This document shows positions 25,570 to 35,432 of a DNA stretch of 64,000 nucleotides, piece after piece (positions within the stretch are counted from its first letter, which is position 1; each line of letters starts with the position of its first letter). The position numbers and the translations under genes were made by a program. The notes beneath the pieces are model-generated. The model searched no databases, was not told the origin of the DNA, and worked only from the letters and a program-made list of their open reading frames with translations. Source of the DNA: Alphaproteobacteria bacterium (GTDB lineage: Bacteria; Myxococcota_A; UBA796; CAJQPC01); NCBI GenBank assembly GCA_020632795.1, contig JACKEV010000006.1, positions 1,112,501-1,176,500 on the forward strand, given 5' to 3'.

Positions 25570-27102
25570 TCAGCGCTTCTTGCGGGACTTCTTGCGGGCC
25601 TGCCGCGCGGCCTTGGACTTGGCCCGCCGGGCCTTCTTCTCGTCGGGGCTGAGCGAGGGCCGCGCGGCCTCGTTGTCCGGGAGCATGCCCGGCATCATCC
25701 CCCCCATGCCCGGCATCATGCCCGGGAAGCCCGCGCCCGCGCCGCGCCGCATGGCGGCGGCCTGCTTGAGGTTGCCGAAGAGCCCGCTGGCCCCGAGGTT
25801 CTTCATCATCTCCCGGGCCATCAGGAAGCGCTGGAAGACATCCTCGACATCCTTGGCGGTGTGACCCGAGCCCCGCGCGATGCGGCGGATGCGGGAGTCG
25901 TTGAGCACGTCGGGGCGGTTGCGCTCCTCGAAGGTCATGGAGTGGATCATGGCCTTGACCCGGACCAGCTCGCGGTCGTCCAGGGCCTCGTCCGGGATCA
26001 TCGACTTCATGTCGCTGAAGAACGGCAGCCGCTCGAACAGCTCCTTGAGGGAGCCCATCTTCTGGATGGTCTCGAGCTGCTTGAGGAAGTCGTCGAAGGT
26101 GAAGTCGCCGCGGAGCATCTTGGCGGCGTCCTTCTCGGCGGTCTCCTGGTCGATGTGCTCCTCGAAGTCCTTGACCAGACCGACCACGTCGCCGAAGCCC
26201 AGGATGCGGGAGGCCAGGCCCTCAGGGCGGAACTCCTCCAGCTTGTCCAGGCCCTCGCCCATGCCCAGGAACTTGATGGGCTTTCCGGTCACCTCCTTGA
26301 TGGAGAGCGCGGCGCCGCCGCGGGCGTCGCCGTCGAGCTTGGTGAGGATGAAGCCGGTGAAGTCCAGGCGCTTGTCGAACTCGGCCGCCGTGCGGACCGC
26401 GTCCTGGCCGATCATCGCGTCGCACACGAACAGGATGTTGCCCGGGCGGGTCTTGTCCTTGATGTTGACCAGCTCGTCCATCAGGGCGTTGTCGATGGCC
26501 AGGCGGCCGGCGGTGTCGAAGATGACGACGTCGCGGCCGACGTTGCGGGCCTGGGTGACCGCCAGCTCGCAGAGCTGCACCGGGTCCATGCCCTTGATGG
26601 AGAACACCGGCACGCCGAGCTTGCGGCCCAGGGTGGTGAGCTGGTCGACCGCCGCCGGGCGATAGATGTCGGCGGCGACGAGCATCGGCTTCTGGCCGTC
26701 CTTGAGGAGCTGCCGGGCCAGCTTGCCGGCGGTGGTCGTCTTGCCGGAGCCCTGGAGGCCGACCATCATGATGATGGCGGGGCGCCCGTCGAGGTCGAGG
26801 GAGGCGTCCACCGGGCCCATCAGGGCGACCAGCTCGTCGTTGCAGATCTTGATGAAGTGATCGCCGGGGCTGAGCTGCATGCCCTTGGGGCCGCGCTTGG
26901 ACTTGACCGCGACGACCTCGCCGACAGAGCGCTCCTTGACGCGGTTGAGGAAGGCCTTGACCACGCCCAGCTCGACGTCCGCTTCGAGCAGGCTGACCCG
27001 GACCTCCCGCAGGGCGTCGGAGATGTTCTCCTCGCTCAGCTCGACGCGGCCCTGAAGCTTGAGGCGCGCGTTCCGGAAGCCCTTGGTGAGGGTCTCGAGC
27101 AT
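25570..27102 (-). CDS. ffh: Signal recognition particle protein Ffh
   Basis: 510 residues. GTPase that, with SRP RNA, targets nascent membrane proteins to FtsY. N domain about 1-95; G domain with GLQGSGKTT (115-123), DTAGR (196-200) and TKLDGD (254-259). The M domain (about 330-440) has RIRRIARGSGHTAKDVEDV. A Met/Gly-rich stretch (MMPGMGGMMPGM) and a very basic tail (KKSRKKR) give about 50 residues more than many Ffh proteins. No SRP RNA gene seen nearby. Follows a TPR gene by 33 bases. Confidence 0.97.
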   Translation of the reverse strand: MLETLTKGFRNARLKLQGRVELSEENISDALREVRVSLLEADVELGVVKAFLNRVKERSVGEVVAVKSKRGPKGMQLSPGDHFIKICNDELVALMGPVDASLDLDGRPAIIMMVGLQGSGKTTTAGKLARQLLKDGQKPMLVAADIYRPAAVDQLTTLGRKLGVPVFSIKGMDPVQLCELAVTQARNVGRDVVIFDTAGRLAIDNALMDELVNIKDKTRPGNILFVCDAMIGQDAVRTAAEFDKRLDFTGFILTKLDGDARGGAALSIKEVTGKPIKFLGMGEGLDKLEEFRPEGLASRILGFGDVVGLVKDFEEHIDQETAEKDAAKMLRGDFTFDDFLKQLETIQKMGSLKELFERLPFFSDMKSMIPDEALDDRELVRVKAMIHSMTFEERNRPDVLNDSRIRRIARGSGHTAKDVEDVFQRFLMAREMMKNLGASGLFGNLKQAAAMRRGAGAGFPGMMPGMGGMMPGMLPDNEAARPSLSPDEKKARRAKSKAARQARKKSRKKR

Positions 27103-27135
27103 CGGGTGCTTCTCCTGTGGGACAGACGGGTGTTG

Positions 27136-27678
27136 TTAACGCGGCGGCGCGCCGGTGGCCTCGTCCTCTGCGTGGCGGGCCAGGGCCTCACGGGGCCAGG
27201 GCAGCGCCGGGTCCAACTCCAGCGCGCGCGCCCAGGCCGACCGCGCCTCGTCCAGCCGCCCCAGCGCGGCGAGGGCGTTCCCCCGGCCGTTGTGCGGCAG
27301 CGCCAGGTCGGGGGCCAGCCCCAGGGCCGCCTCGTAGGCCTCCAGGGCCCGCGCGTGGTCCCCCAGGAGCTGGAAGGCGTCCCCCCGGCCGTGGTGCGGC
27401 CAGGGGTCCTGCGGCGCGCGCTCGACGGCGAGCCCGAACTGGTGCAGGGCCTCCGCGTAGCGGCCGTCCTCCAGGGCGCGGCGACCGGCGACCAGGGCCT
27501 GACTTCCCTGCCCCTCCGCAGGCGCGAGTCCGCCCTTGGCGCGTCCGGTCAGGCGGTTCAGCAGGGCCTCGTCCGGGCGGCCGAAAGCCCGCCCGCCGAC
27601 CCGGGCCAGCGCCGTGAGCAGCCGGTCGAGGCGTCGTACCCAGGCGGGCCGGGTGCGGACATCGTCTGGACTCATCAT
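27136..27678 (-). CDS. TPR-repeat protein
   Basis: 180 residues from ATG 27678 (a second ATG follows directly at 27675). Basic N-terminus (about 1-60), then three TPR-like units: AGRRALEDGRYAEALHQFGL, HGRGDAFQLLGDHARALEAY, NGRGNALAALGRLDEARSAW. No signal peptide or membrane segment. It lies 33 bases before ffh and is likely co-transcribed with it. A longer in-frame extension upstream (to 28398) is antisense to the vWA gene and is not supported. Partner unknown. Confidence 0.8.
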   Translation of the reverse strand: MMSPDDVRTRPAWVRRLDRLLTALARVGGRAFGRPDEALLNRLTGRAKGGLAPAEGQGSQALVAGRRALEDGRYAEALHQFGLAVERAPQDPWPHHGRGDAFQLLGDHARALEAYEAALGLAPDLALPHNGRGNALAALGRLDEARSAWARALELDPALPWPREALARHAEDEATGAPPR

Positions 27679-27685
27679 CGGACAG

Positions 27686-27717
27686 AACTTGACAGGTGGG
27701 CAGGGTCCGGACAAGTT
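27686..27717 (+). promoter_or_regulatory. Divergent promoter region with inverted repeat
   Basis: Arms AACTTG (27686-27691) and CAAGTT (27712-27717) are inverted repeats 20 bases apart. The left arm overlaps a consensus -35 box TTGACA (27689-27694) for the plus-strand lipoprotein gene at 27751; no good -10 box is seen at 16-18 bases. The minus strand has TTGTCC spaced 16 bases from TCAAGT. Possibly a shared operator for the divergent genes. Confidence 0.35.
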
Positions 27718-27750
27718 GCCATGGATGATCACCACGCCAGGAGGCTGCTG

Positions 27751-28746
27751 ATGCGGGCCCTGATCGTGACAGCGCTGCTCGCCGGATGCACAGACTACGA
27801 GATCTACGTGCACGACGGCACCGATGTCTTCTACCAGAACCCCGTCTCCGAGGTCGACATCCTGCTGGTGGTCGACGACTCCTGCTCCATGCAGCCCTAC
27901 CAGCAGCAGCTCTCGCAGAACTTCTCGGAGTTCATCAGCTTCTTCATCGACGCGCAGGTCGACTATCACATCGGGGTGACCACCACCGACGTGATGTCCG
28001 ACGGCGCGGGGCACATCATCGGCGAGATCATCACCCCCGAGACCGCCGACGGCTCGGGCGTGTTCGCCGACAACGTCAACGTCGGGGTCGAGGGCTCCGG
28101 CTCCGAGATGGGCCTGGAGGCCGCCCGCCTGGCGCTGAGCGAGCCCCGCATCTCGTCCACCAACGCCGGCTTCCTTCGGGACACCGCCAGCCTCTCCGTC
28201 GTCTTCGTCTCCGACGAGGAGGACTCCTCTCCCTGGCCGGTCAACCGCTACATCAACACCTTCATGGACATCAAGGGCGCCCGCGAGCGCGACATCTTCA
28301 ACGCCTCGTCGCTGGTGGTGCTCGACCCGCAGACCTGCGCGCCCGCGGCCCAGGCCGGCTCCACCCGGGGCGATCGCTACCTGGACGTGACCACCCACAC
28401 CGGCGGGGTGTCCGGCGACATCTGCGCGGACACCTTCGCGGACATGATCACCGAGCTGTCCCTCAACGCCAGTCGACTCCGGGACACCTTCTTCCTGTCC
28501 AGCGAACCCGCCCCCGCCACCATCGAGGTCAGCGTGGACGAGGCCCTCATCCCCTGCGACGCCGGGGAGTGGACCTTCACGCGGGTGGACGACAACGGCA
28601 CCGACCGACCGGCGGTGGTCTTCGAGCGGGTGTTCATGCCCGCGCCGTCGTCCCAGATCGCCATCCGCTACGACTACGGCTCCGGCGACCCCACCGGCTT
28701 CTGCGAAGGCGGGTCGGCCGGCGATGACACCGGGGGTGCCCGATGA
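27751..28746 (+). CDS. von Willebrand factor A-like surface lipoprotein
   Basis: 331 residues. The start at 27751 has AGGAGG six bases upstream and gives the lipoprotein signal MRALIVTALLAGC. The vWA-like domain (about 35-230) has the metal-site motif ILLVVDDSCSM (D-x-S-x-S), then YHIGVTTTDV, SEMGLEAARLAL and VVFVSDEEDSS. The C-terminal part is beta-rich (RFDYGSG-like end), as in a Myxococcota family of vWA lipoproteins. A paralog is at 59951-60928. Its stop overlaps the start of the Cys-rich gene by four bases. Confidence 0.88.
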   Translation: MRALIVTALLAGCTDYEIYVHDGTDVFYQNPVSEVDILLVVDDSCSMQPYQQQLSQNFSEFISFFIDAQVDYHIGVTTTDVMSDGAGHIIGEIITPETADGSGVFADNVNVGVEGSGSEMGLEAARLALSEPRISSTNAGFLRDTASLSVVFVSDEEDSSPWPVNRYINTFMDIKGARERDIFNASSLVVLDPQTCAPAAQAGSTRGDRYLDVTTHTGGVSGDICADTFADMITELSLNASRLRDTFFLSSEPAPATIEVSVDEALIPCDAGEWTFTRVDDNGTDRPAVVFERVFMPAPSSQIAIRYDYGSGDPTGFCEGGSAGDDTGGAR

Positions 28747-29402
28747 GCGCGCGACTCGCGATCCTGCTGGTGGGGCTCACCGCTGGCTGCACGCTGTCCA
28801 ACGACGTCGAGTGCGTGGACCACGCCATGTGCGACGAGGGCGAGATCTGCCACCAGAACGAGTGCAAGCCCGCCGAGTGCCTCGACTCCACGTCCTGTGA
28901 GATCGGCAACTACTGCGATCAGGTGACCTTCCGCTGCACCGAGGGCTGCTCAGCGGACACCGACTGCCGCGCGGGTCAGGCCTGCAACCAGAACACCAAC
29001 AGCTGCGTGCAGGTGGGCTGTCGCAACACCGAGCTGGACTGCCCGGTCGGCCAGTTCTGCGACACCGTCACCGGCGACTGCTACGCGGCCACCCCGCGTA
29101 TGTGCTCAAGCCAGTGCGATCTGGGCAGCTTCAACCCGGACGGGGTCTGCGACCGCAGCGAGTCCTGCCAGGTCTCCTCCATCGGAGACACCTGCCGGAC
29201 CGACCGCGACTGTGGGACGGGCTGGGCCTGCGACACCTTCACCGACGGCAACAACTACTGCCACGCCGACTACTGCCTGCCCTCCTGCAACCCCAACGCC
29301 GAGGGCGACTGCCCCGCCGGCTTCGCCTGCATCAGCGACGGGTCGGGCGGGGGTATCTGCCTGGGCGACTGCGCCTGGCTGACCGAGAACGGGCACCTCT
29401 GA
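28743..29402 (+). CDS. Cysteine-rich surface lipoprotein
   Basis: 219 residues. Signal MSARLAILLVGLTAGC with lipobox TAGC. The mature protein has more than 25 Cys in short repeated knots of the form C-x(4-6)-D/C-x-x-G-x-x-C (CVDHAMCDEGEICHQNEC, CEIGNYCDQVTFRC, CRAGQACNQNTNSC, CPVGQFCDTVTGDC, CPAGFACISDG), resembling the disulfide-rich repeats common in myxobacterial surface proteins. ATGA overlap with the vWA gene indicates coupled translation and possibly a joint function. No enzymatic motif. Confidence 0.88.
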   Translation: MSARLAILLVGLTAGCTLSNDVECVDHAMCDEGEICHQNECKPAECLDSTSCEIGNYCDQVTFRCTEGCSADTDCRAGQACNQNTNSCVQVGCRNTELDCPVGQFCDTVTGDCYAATPRMCSSQCDLGSFNPDGVCDRSESCQVSSIGDTCRTDRDCGTGWACDTFTDGNNYCHADYCLPSCNPNAEGDCPAGFACISDGSGGGICLGDCAWLTENGHL

Positions 29403-29421
29403 CCCTGCGGGCCAGGCGGGC

Positions 29422-29895
29422 TCACCGGACGCCGGTGGACCCGAAGCCTCCGGCGCCGCGCTCGGCGGTCTCGTCCAGGGCGTCGACCTCCCGGACCTCG
29501 AGCTGCACGACCGGCGAGATCACGAGCTGGGCGACCCGGTCGCCGCGCTCGATCATCACCGGCTCGGACCCGAGGTTCGCCAGGATCACCCCCAGCTCAC
29601 CTCGGTAGTCCGAGTCGATGGTGCCGGGGCTGTTCAGCACCACCAGCCCCTGGCGCAGCGTCAGCCCGGAGCGGGAGCGCACCTGCCCCTCGAAGCCGGG
29701 CGGTATCGCGACCGCCAGGCCGGTGGGGACCAGGGCGCGCTCGCCTGGGGCGATGCGCACCTGAGCGGCGGCGCGCAGATCCATGCCCGCCGAGCCCGGG
29801 GTCTGGTAGGTCGGCAGGGTGAGGCCGTCGCCATGGGGCAGACGGCGCACCCGCAGCGGGGGCAGGCCCCGCTGGCTGAACAGCTCCTGAACCAT
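29422..29895 (-). CDS. dut: Deoxyuridine 5'-triphosphate nucleotidohydrolase (dUTPase)
   Basis: 157 residues. Converts dUTP to dUMP and PPi, keeping uracil out of DNA and supplying dTMP synthesis. All five trimeric dUTPase motifs are present in order: AGMDLRA, SRSGL (usual Pro before RSG replaced), GTIDSDYRGE with the catalytic Asp, RGDRVAQLV, and the C-terminal RGAGGFGSTG. Eight bases after pnp, last gene of the rbfA-truB-rpsO-pnp-dut block. Confidence 0.96.
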   Translation of the reverse strand: MVQELFSQRGLPPLRVRRLPHGDGLTLPTYQTPGSAGMDLRAAAQVRIAPGERALVPTGLAVAIPPGFEGQVRSRSGLTLRQGLVVLNSPGTIDSDYRGELGVILANLGSEPVMIERGDRVAQLVISPVVQLEVREVDALDETAERGAGGFGSTGVR

Positions 29896-29903
29896 GCGGC
29901 CCC

Positions 29904-32021
<2,118 letters not shown>

Positions 32022-32055
32022 GTGCAATTCTTTCCGATTTCTATTGGTTTACAGA

Positions 32056-32091
32056 CGGATCCCTCACCCGTTCGGGTGGCTTTCGGATCCG
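32056..32091 (-). promoter_or_regulatory. Stem-loop in pnp leader
   Basis: Outer arms GGATCCG (32091-32085 complement) and CGGATCC (32062-32056) pair perfectly over 7 bp. Inside, CACCC-gaac-GGGTG gives a second 5-bp stem, so the element folds as one interrupted hairpin about 15-20 bases before the pnp Shine-Dalgarno. Candidate for RNase III cleavage or PNPase autoregulation (inference). Confidence 0.5.
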
Positions 32092-32316
32092 GCGGGGCGG
32101 GCGTTCTGCTCGCGCCTCTCGGGCGCTCGCCCCTGGGGTGCTCTCCACGGCGGAGAGGGTCATGCCGGGCCTGGTCGTCCGGTCCCGTAGACCTTCTCGG
32201 AATGAGCTTGGGGGATGAACCCCACGCTCAGCCCGCGGAGATCGGCGAGAGCCGGGCCCGACGAACAGCGTCGTGGAGAGTGAGGTGGTGAAAAAGATCG
32301 AAGGTTGAAAGTAGTT

Positions 32317-32346
32317 GGGGCCGAGCACCTGTTGGCGCCCGGCCCC
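32317..32346 (-). terminator. Strong hairpin after rpsO (attenuating terminator or processing site)
   Basis: Minus-strand GGGGCCGGGCGCC-aaca-GGTGCTCGGCCCC: a 13-bp stem with two G-U pairs and a 4-base loop, starting nine bases after the rpsO stop. The T-rich stretch CGATCTTTTTC comes about 18 bases later, so it is not a textbook terminator. It may attenuate read-through into pnp or protect the rpsO 3' end. Confidence 0.5.
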
Positions 32347-32354
32347 ACCTGTCG

Positions 32355-32624
32355 TCAGCGACGCAGGCCCAGTGACTTGATGAGGGCCTGGTATCGGTTG
32401 ACGTCCTGGGCCTTGACATAGCGAAGCAGGCGACGCCGCTGGCCGACGAGCTTGAGCAGCCCGCGGCGGGAGTGGTGGTCGTGCTTGTGATCCTTGAAGT
32501 GCTGGGTCAGACCCTGGATACGGGCCGTCAGCAGCGCCACCTGGACCTCCGGCGAGCCGGTGTCGCCGGGGTGGGTCGCGTACTTCTCGACGATCTCAGC
32601 CTTGGTGTCCTTGTGAAGCGCCAT
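32355..32624 (-). CDS. rpsO: 30S ribosomal protein S15
   Basis: 89 residues, the normal S15 length. Binds 16S rRNA helices early in 30S assembly and in several bacteria represses its own mRNA. Family motifs: DTGSPEVQVALLTARI, LTQHFKDHKHDHHSRRGLL, LVGQRRRLLRYVK. Weak Shine-Dalgarno (gagag) before ATG 32624. A promoter is predicted upstream, giving a leader of about 135 bases between truB and rpsO. Confidence 0.98.
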   Translation of the reverse strand: MALHKDTKAEIVEKYATHPGDTGSPEVQVALLTARIQGLTQHFKDHKHDHHSRRGLLKLVGQRRRLLRYVKAQDVNRYQALIKSLGLRR

Positions 32625-32765
32625 GAATGCTCTCGGGCCTTGTGGGCCTGGAAACCGGTGCTCCGCAGCGGACGTTCTGGCGCGGGGTTCGCGGGGGTGG
32701 TTCGAGCCCCAGAGTCGTGCTGCCGCAGAGTCCGTGTGTTGGAAACCCCCGAACTCAAGGGAGCC

Positions 32766-32794
32766 CTGATATCGTGAAGCTCGTGAGGGGGCAA
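32766..32794 (-). promoter_or_regulatory. Probable promoter of rpsO
   Basis: Minus strand TTGCCC (32794-32789) and TATCAG (32771-32766), spaced 17 bases, each matching the consensus at four of six positions. Lies between truB and rpsO, so rpsO-pnp-dut can be transcribed apart from the upstream genes. The same TTGCCC -35 form occurs before the gene at 37216. Confidence 0.45.
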
Positions 32795-32811
32795 CGCGGA
32801 AATCTGCGGGC

Positions 32812-33759
32812 TCATGCCACCCGGAAGGTGCGCAGCCCGCTGTCGGCCTTCTCAACCAGGGCGAGGATCTCGTCCCCGTCGACCACCAGCCAGGGCCCGT
32901 GGATGCCCCCGGCGGGCGGAGGCGGCGGGGTGCCGCCGGACAGGAAGCGATGACGCTGGCCGGGACGCAGCGCCGCCCGAGGGAGGTGGCCCAAGGCCTG
33001 GGACACAGGGGTCAGGTACGGCTGGAGGGCGGCGAGGACCTGGGCGCGAGGCTTCCAGGGCAAGCGCTCCGCGCGCGGCCCCTTGAAGAAGAAGGCCCGC
33101 TGCCAGTCGTCGGTGTCCGCCACCATGCGGGCCAGCTCGGGCAGGGTCAGCGCCCCCTCGAGGGTGAACGGCCCCGACCGCAGCCGCCGCAGCGCGGAGA
33201 GGTGCCCCGCAGAATCCAGCGCCTCCGCGATCTCGTCGGCCAGGACCCGCGCGTAGGTGCCTCGCGTGCAGTGGATCTCCACCCGCAGGGTGTCCTGGGT
33301 GGCCCCGAGGCGCTTCATGTCGAAGATCTCGATGGGCCGGGCGGGGACCTCCCGGGTCTCCCCTGCCCTGGCGTACTTGTAGAGCGGCCGCCCGTCGACC
33401 TTGACCGCCGAGTAGGCCGGCGGGGTCTGCATCCGGGGGCCGACGAAGGACGCCAGGACCGCGTCGACGTCGGAGAGGTCGGGCACGGGGGCCGTGCGGG
33501 TGACCTCGCCCTCAGGGTCGCCCGTGCTGGTGCTCTCACCCAGCTTGATCGTGGCGTCGTAGACCTTGAGGGACTCGTCGAGGAAGCGGATGAGGCGGGT
33601 GGCCCGGTCCAGGGCCAGGGGCAGCACGCCGGTGGCGAAGGGGTCCAGGGTGCCGGTGTGGCCGACCTTCTTGATGCCCGTGACCGCGCGGACGGCCGCG
33701 ACGATGTCGTGGGAGGTCACGCCCGGGGGCTTGTCGATGACCAGGAACGCGGCGCTCAC
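32812..33759 (-). CDS. truB: tRNA pseudouridine(55) synthase TruB
   Basis: 315 residues. Makes pseudouridine 55 in the T loop of tRNAs. N-terminal LVIDKPPGVTSHDIV, catalytic motif GHTGTLDPFATGVLPL with the nucleophilic Asp, then AYSAVKVDGRPLYKYAR, RVEIHCTRGTYARVLADEI and HLSALRRLRSGPF. The C-terminus has a Pro/Gly loop (GGTPPPPPAGG) in a PUA-like end. Its ATG overlaps the rbfA stop by four bases. Confidence 0.97.
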   Translation of the reverse strand: MSAAFLVIDKPPGVTSHDIVAAVRAVTGIKKVGHTGTLDPFATGVLPLALDRATRLIRFLDESLKVYDATIKLGESTSTGDPEGEVTRTAPVPDLSDVDAVLASFVGPRMQTPPAYSAVKVDGRPLYKYARAGETREVPARPIEIFDMKRLGATQDTLRVEIHCTRGTYARVLADEIAEALDSAGHLSALRRLRSGPFTLEGALTLPELARMVADTDDWQRAFFFKGPRAERLPWKPRAQVLAALQPYLTPVSQALGHLPRAALRPGQRHRFLSGGTPPPPPAGGIHGPWLVVDGDEILALVEKADSGLRTFRVA

Positions 33760-34127
33760 GACGGCTCCTCGTCCCGGTGGCCGCGCTCCCGCTCCATGCG
33801 GGTGAGCAGCTCGGTCATGCGCACGGCCTCGTCGACGCCGTCGTCGACCCGGAAGTGCAGCGCCGGGGCGTGCTTGAGGCGCAGCGCCCGCCCGACCTCG
33901 CGGCGCAGGAAGCCCAACGCCGAGTTCAGCCCGGCCAGCATCTCCTCGCTGTCGCCGCGCCCGCCCAGGGGGGCGATGTGCACCGTGGCGTGCCGCAGGT
34001 CCCCGGACATGCGGACGTGGGTGATCGAGACCACGCCGACCCGGGGGTCCTTGACCTCGGTGCGGAGCAGCCGGGCCAGCTCAGCGTGGACCAGCTCAGC
34101 GGTGCGTTCGGCACGCCTTGCAGACAT
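33756..34127 (-). CDS. rbfA: 30S ribosome-binding factor RbfA
   Basis: 123 residues. Late 30S assembly factor with a KH fold. MSARRAERTAELVHAELARL, DPRVGVVSITHVRMSGDLRH, and LGFLRREVGRALRLKHAPAL with FRVDDGVD are family-typical. Start set at ATG 34127 rather than the TTG 12 bases upstream. Overlaps truB by four bases. The usual upstream partner infB is missing here; the biotin-carboxylase-like gene stands 30 bases upstream instead. Confidence 0.95.
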   Translation of the reverse strand: MSARRAERTAELVHAELARLLRTEVKDPRVGVVSITHVRMSGDLRHATVHIAPLGGRGDSEEMLAGLNSALGFLRREVGRALRLKHAPALHFRVDDGVDEAVRMTELLTRMERERGHRDEEPS

Positions 34128-34157
34128 CGTGACTCTCAAGCGGGGTGCCCAGGGGCC

Positions 34158-35432
34158 TTAGTCGCTCGGGCCTGCGCTGTCCGGATCCGGCACCGACCCC
34201 GCCCAGAAGCCCTCGTCTCCCAGGGTGACGCGGTGGGCCTCCAGGTTGGTGGACACGCCCTCGATCGCGAAGGCCCGGAGCGCGGCGGTGGCCCGGACGA
34301 CGCAGGCCTGCCGGGTGGGTGCGCGGACCACCAGGACGGCGAACAGCCCCGACGCGGTGCAGCCCTCGGCGGCGACGGTGTGCACCGTGGCGCCCTCTGG
34401 CGGGGACCAGCGGGTGATGACCCCGGGGGCGTCGGCCCGCAGCCGGAAGCCCAACGCCACGTCCTGGCGGCCGGTGATCGCGCCCCGGTCCCAGCCGATC
34501 CGGTCGCCGCAGGCCACGCGGAGCTGCACCTCGGGCAGGCGGATCTCCTGGACCGCGTCGTTCAGGAGCGTGCCGAGCTGCAGACGGGGCCGCAGGCCCA
34601 GGCACCAGGCCCCGCCGGTCGGATCGACGAGGAAGCCCACGGAACCGACGCCGCGGAAGCCGCGCTTCTTCGCCAGGACCTCAGCCGCCTCCACCAGGTT
34701 GCGGGCCAGCCCGTCGCCGATGGAGGCGGGGAACTGGTCGATGGTCAGCCGGCCGTCCCGCCGCCGGGCGCGCTCGCGCACCCCGAGGCCCAGGGCGCCG
34801 CCGCCACTGTCCCCGACCACGGTGACCACGAGGTGGCGCGCCTGGCGCACCTCGCGCTCGATCCAGACCCGCTGCCCGTCGGCCACCCGCGCGCTGACGA
34901 GCGCAGCCAGGCGCTCCGGCGGGCCGCCCTCCGCGACCCGCTGGGCCCCGTGTCCGCCCGCGTCCTTGATCCAGAGGGCGCCCCCGAGCCGGGACCGGGC
35001 GTCGGCGCAGGTGGCGTCGACCTCGTCGAGGCGCTCCACGAGCGCGGTCCCCGGCACCACGGGTACGCCGGACTTCACGGCGACCCGGCGGGTGGTCCAG
35101 CGGTCCGCGAGCACGGCGAGCTGCTCGGCGGGGGAGCCCACGAAGAGGAGGTTCGCGCGGGCCGCGGCGTGGGCGAAGCGCGGGTCCTCGGCCAGCGGCC
35201 CCAGGCCCGGGTGAAGGCCGTCGCAGCCCGCGTCGTTGGAGGCGTCGAGCAGCGCTTCGGGGACGGCGTCGCTGGGGATGTAGGCGGCGAAGCTGGCCCG
35301 GTCCAGGTGGGGCGCGTCCTGGCTGGCCTCGTCGAAGGCGGCCACCACCTCGACGCCCATCGTCTCGTAGACGTCCACCAGGTAGGCAGCCATCGGGCCC
35401 TTCTCGGCCAGCAGCAGGCGGCGGATGTTCAT
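34158..35432 (-). CDS. Biotin carboxylase-like pseudoenzyme
   Basis: 424 residues, laid out like a biotin carboxylase (ATP-grasp). DGLHPGLGPLAEDPRF stands for HPGYGFLSEN, LLFVGSPAEQLAVLADR for the FVGP segment, SGVPVVPGT matches exactly, and WIKDAGGHGAQ, ARHLVVTVVGD and GVSTNL occupy later motif positions. Lys156 and His200 remain. The metal-binding E-x-N-x-R-x-Q-V-E-H motif reads GLRPRLQLGT, and the ERDCSxQRRHQK region is not conserved. So ATP-dependent carboxylation is unlikely. No biotin-carrier domain. ATGA overlap with the crotonase gene suggests a former acyl-CoA carboxylase cluster; the present role is unknown. Confidence 0.82.
   Translation of the reverse strand: MNIRRLLLAEKGPMAAYLVDVYETMGVEVVAAFDEASQDAPHLDRASFAAYIPSDAVPEALLDASNDAGCDGLHPGLGPLAEDPRFAHAAARANLLFVGSPAEQLAVLADRWTTRRVAVKSGVPVVPGTALVERLDEVDATCADARSRLGGALWIKDAGGHGAQRVAEGGPPERLAALVSARVADGQRVWIEREVRQARHLVVTVVGDSGGGALGLGVRERARRRDGRLTIDQFPASIGDGLARNLVEAAEVLAKKRGFRGVGSVGFLVDPTGGAWCLGLRPRLQLGTLLNDAVQEIRLPEVQLRVACGDRIGWDRGAITGRQDVALGFRLRADAPGVITRWSPPEGATVHTVAAEGCTASGLFAVLVVRAPTRQACVVRATAALRAFAIEGVSTNLEAHRVTLGDEGFWAGSVPDPDSAGPSD

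Larger units (their letters stand above)
32022..32354 (-). other. rpsO-pnp intergenic leader (333 bases, structured)
   Basis: No gene is seen here. Read on the minus strand it holds a 13-bp hairpin nine bases after rpsO (32346-32317), two smaller hairpins (CTCTCC-gccgt-GGAGAG at 32157-32141; GCGCC-cgaga-GGCGC at 32126-32112) and a branched stem directly before the pnp RBS (32091-32056). In E. coli the corresponding interval carries a terminator and an RNase III-cleaved stem through which PNPase controls itself; the layout here looks analogous, though sequence homology cannot be judged. Confidence 0.55.

Noticed and set aside
25423..28746. Long open frame running through ffh into the vWA gene
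   Set aside because: The upstream part is antisense to ffh; only the segment from 27751, with its own RBS and lipoprotein signal, is a gene.
32699..32710. T-arm-like GGTTCGAGCCCC, possible tRNA
   Set aside because: No acceptor stem, anticodon arm or matching flanks could be folded around it on either strand.
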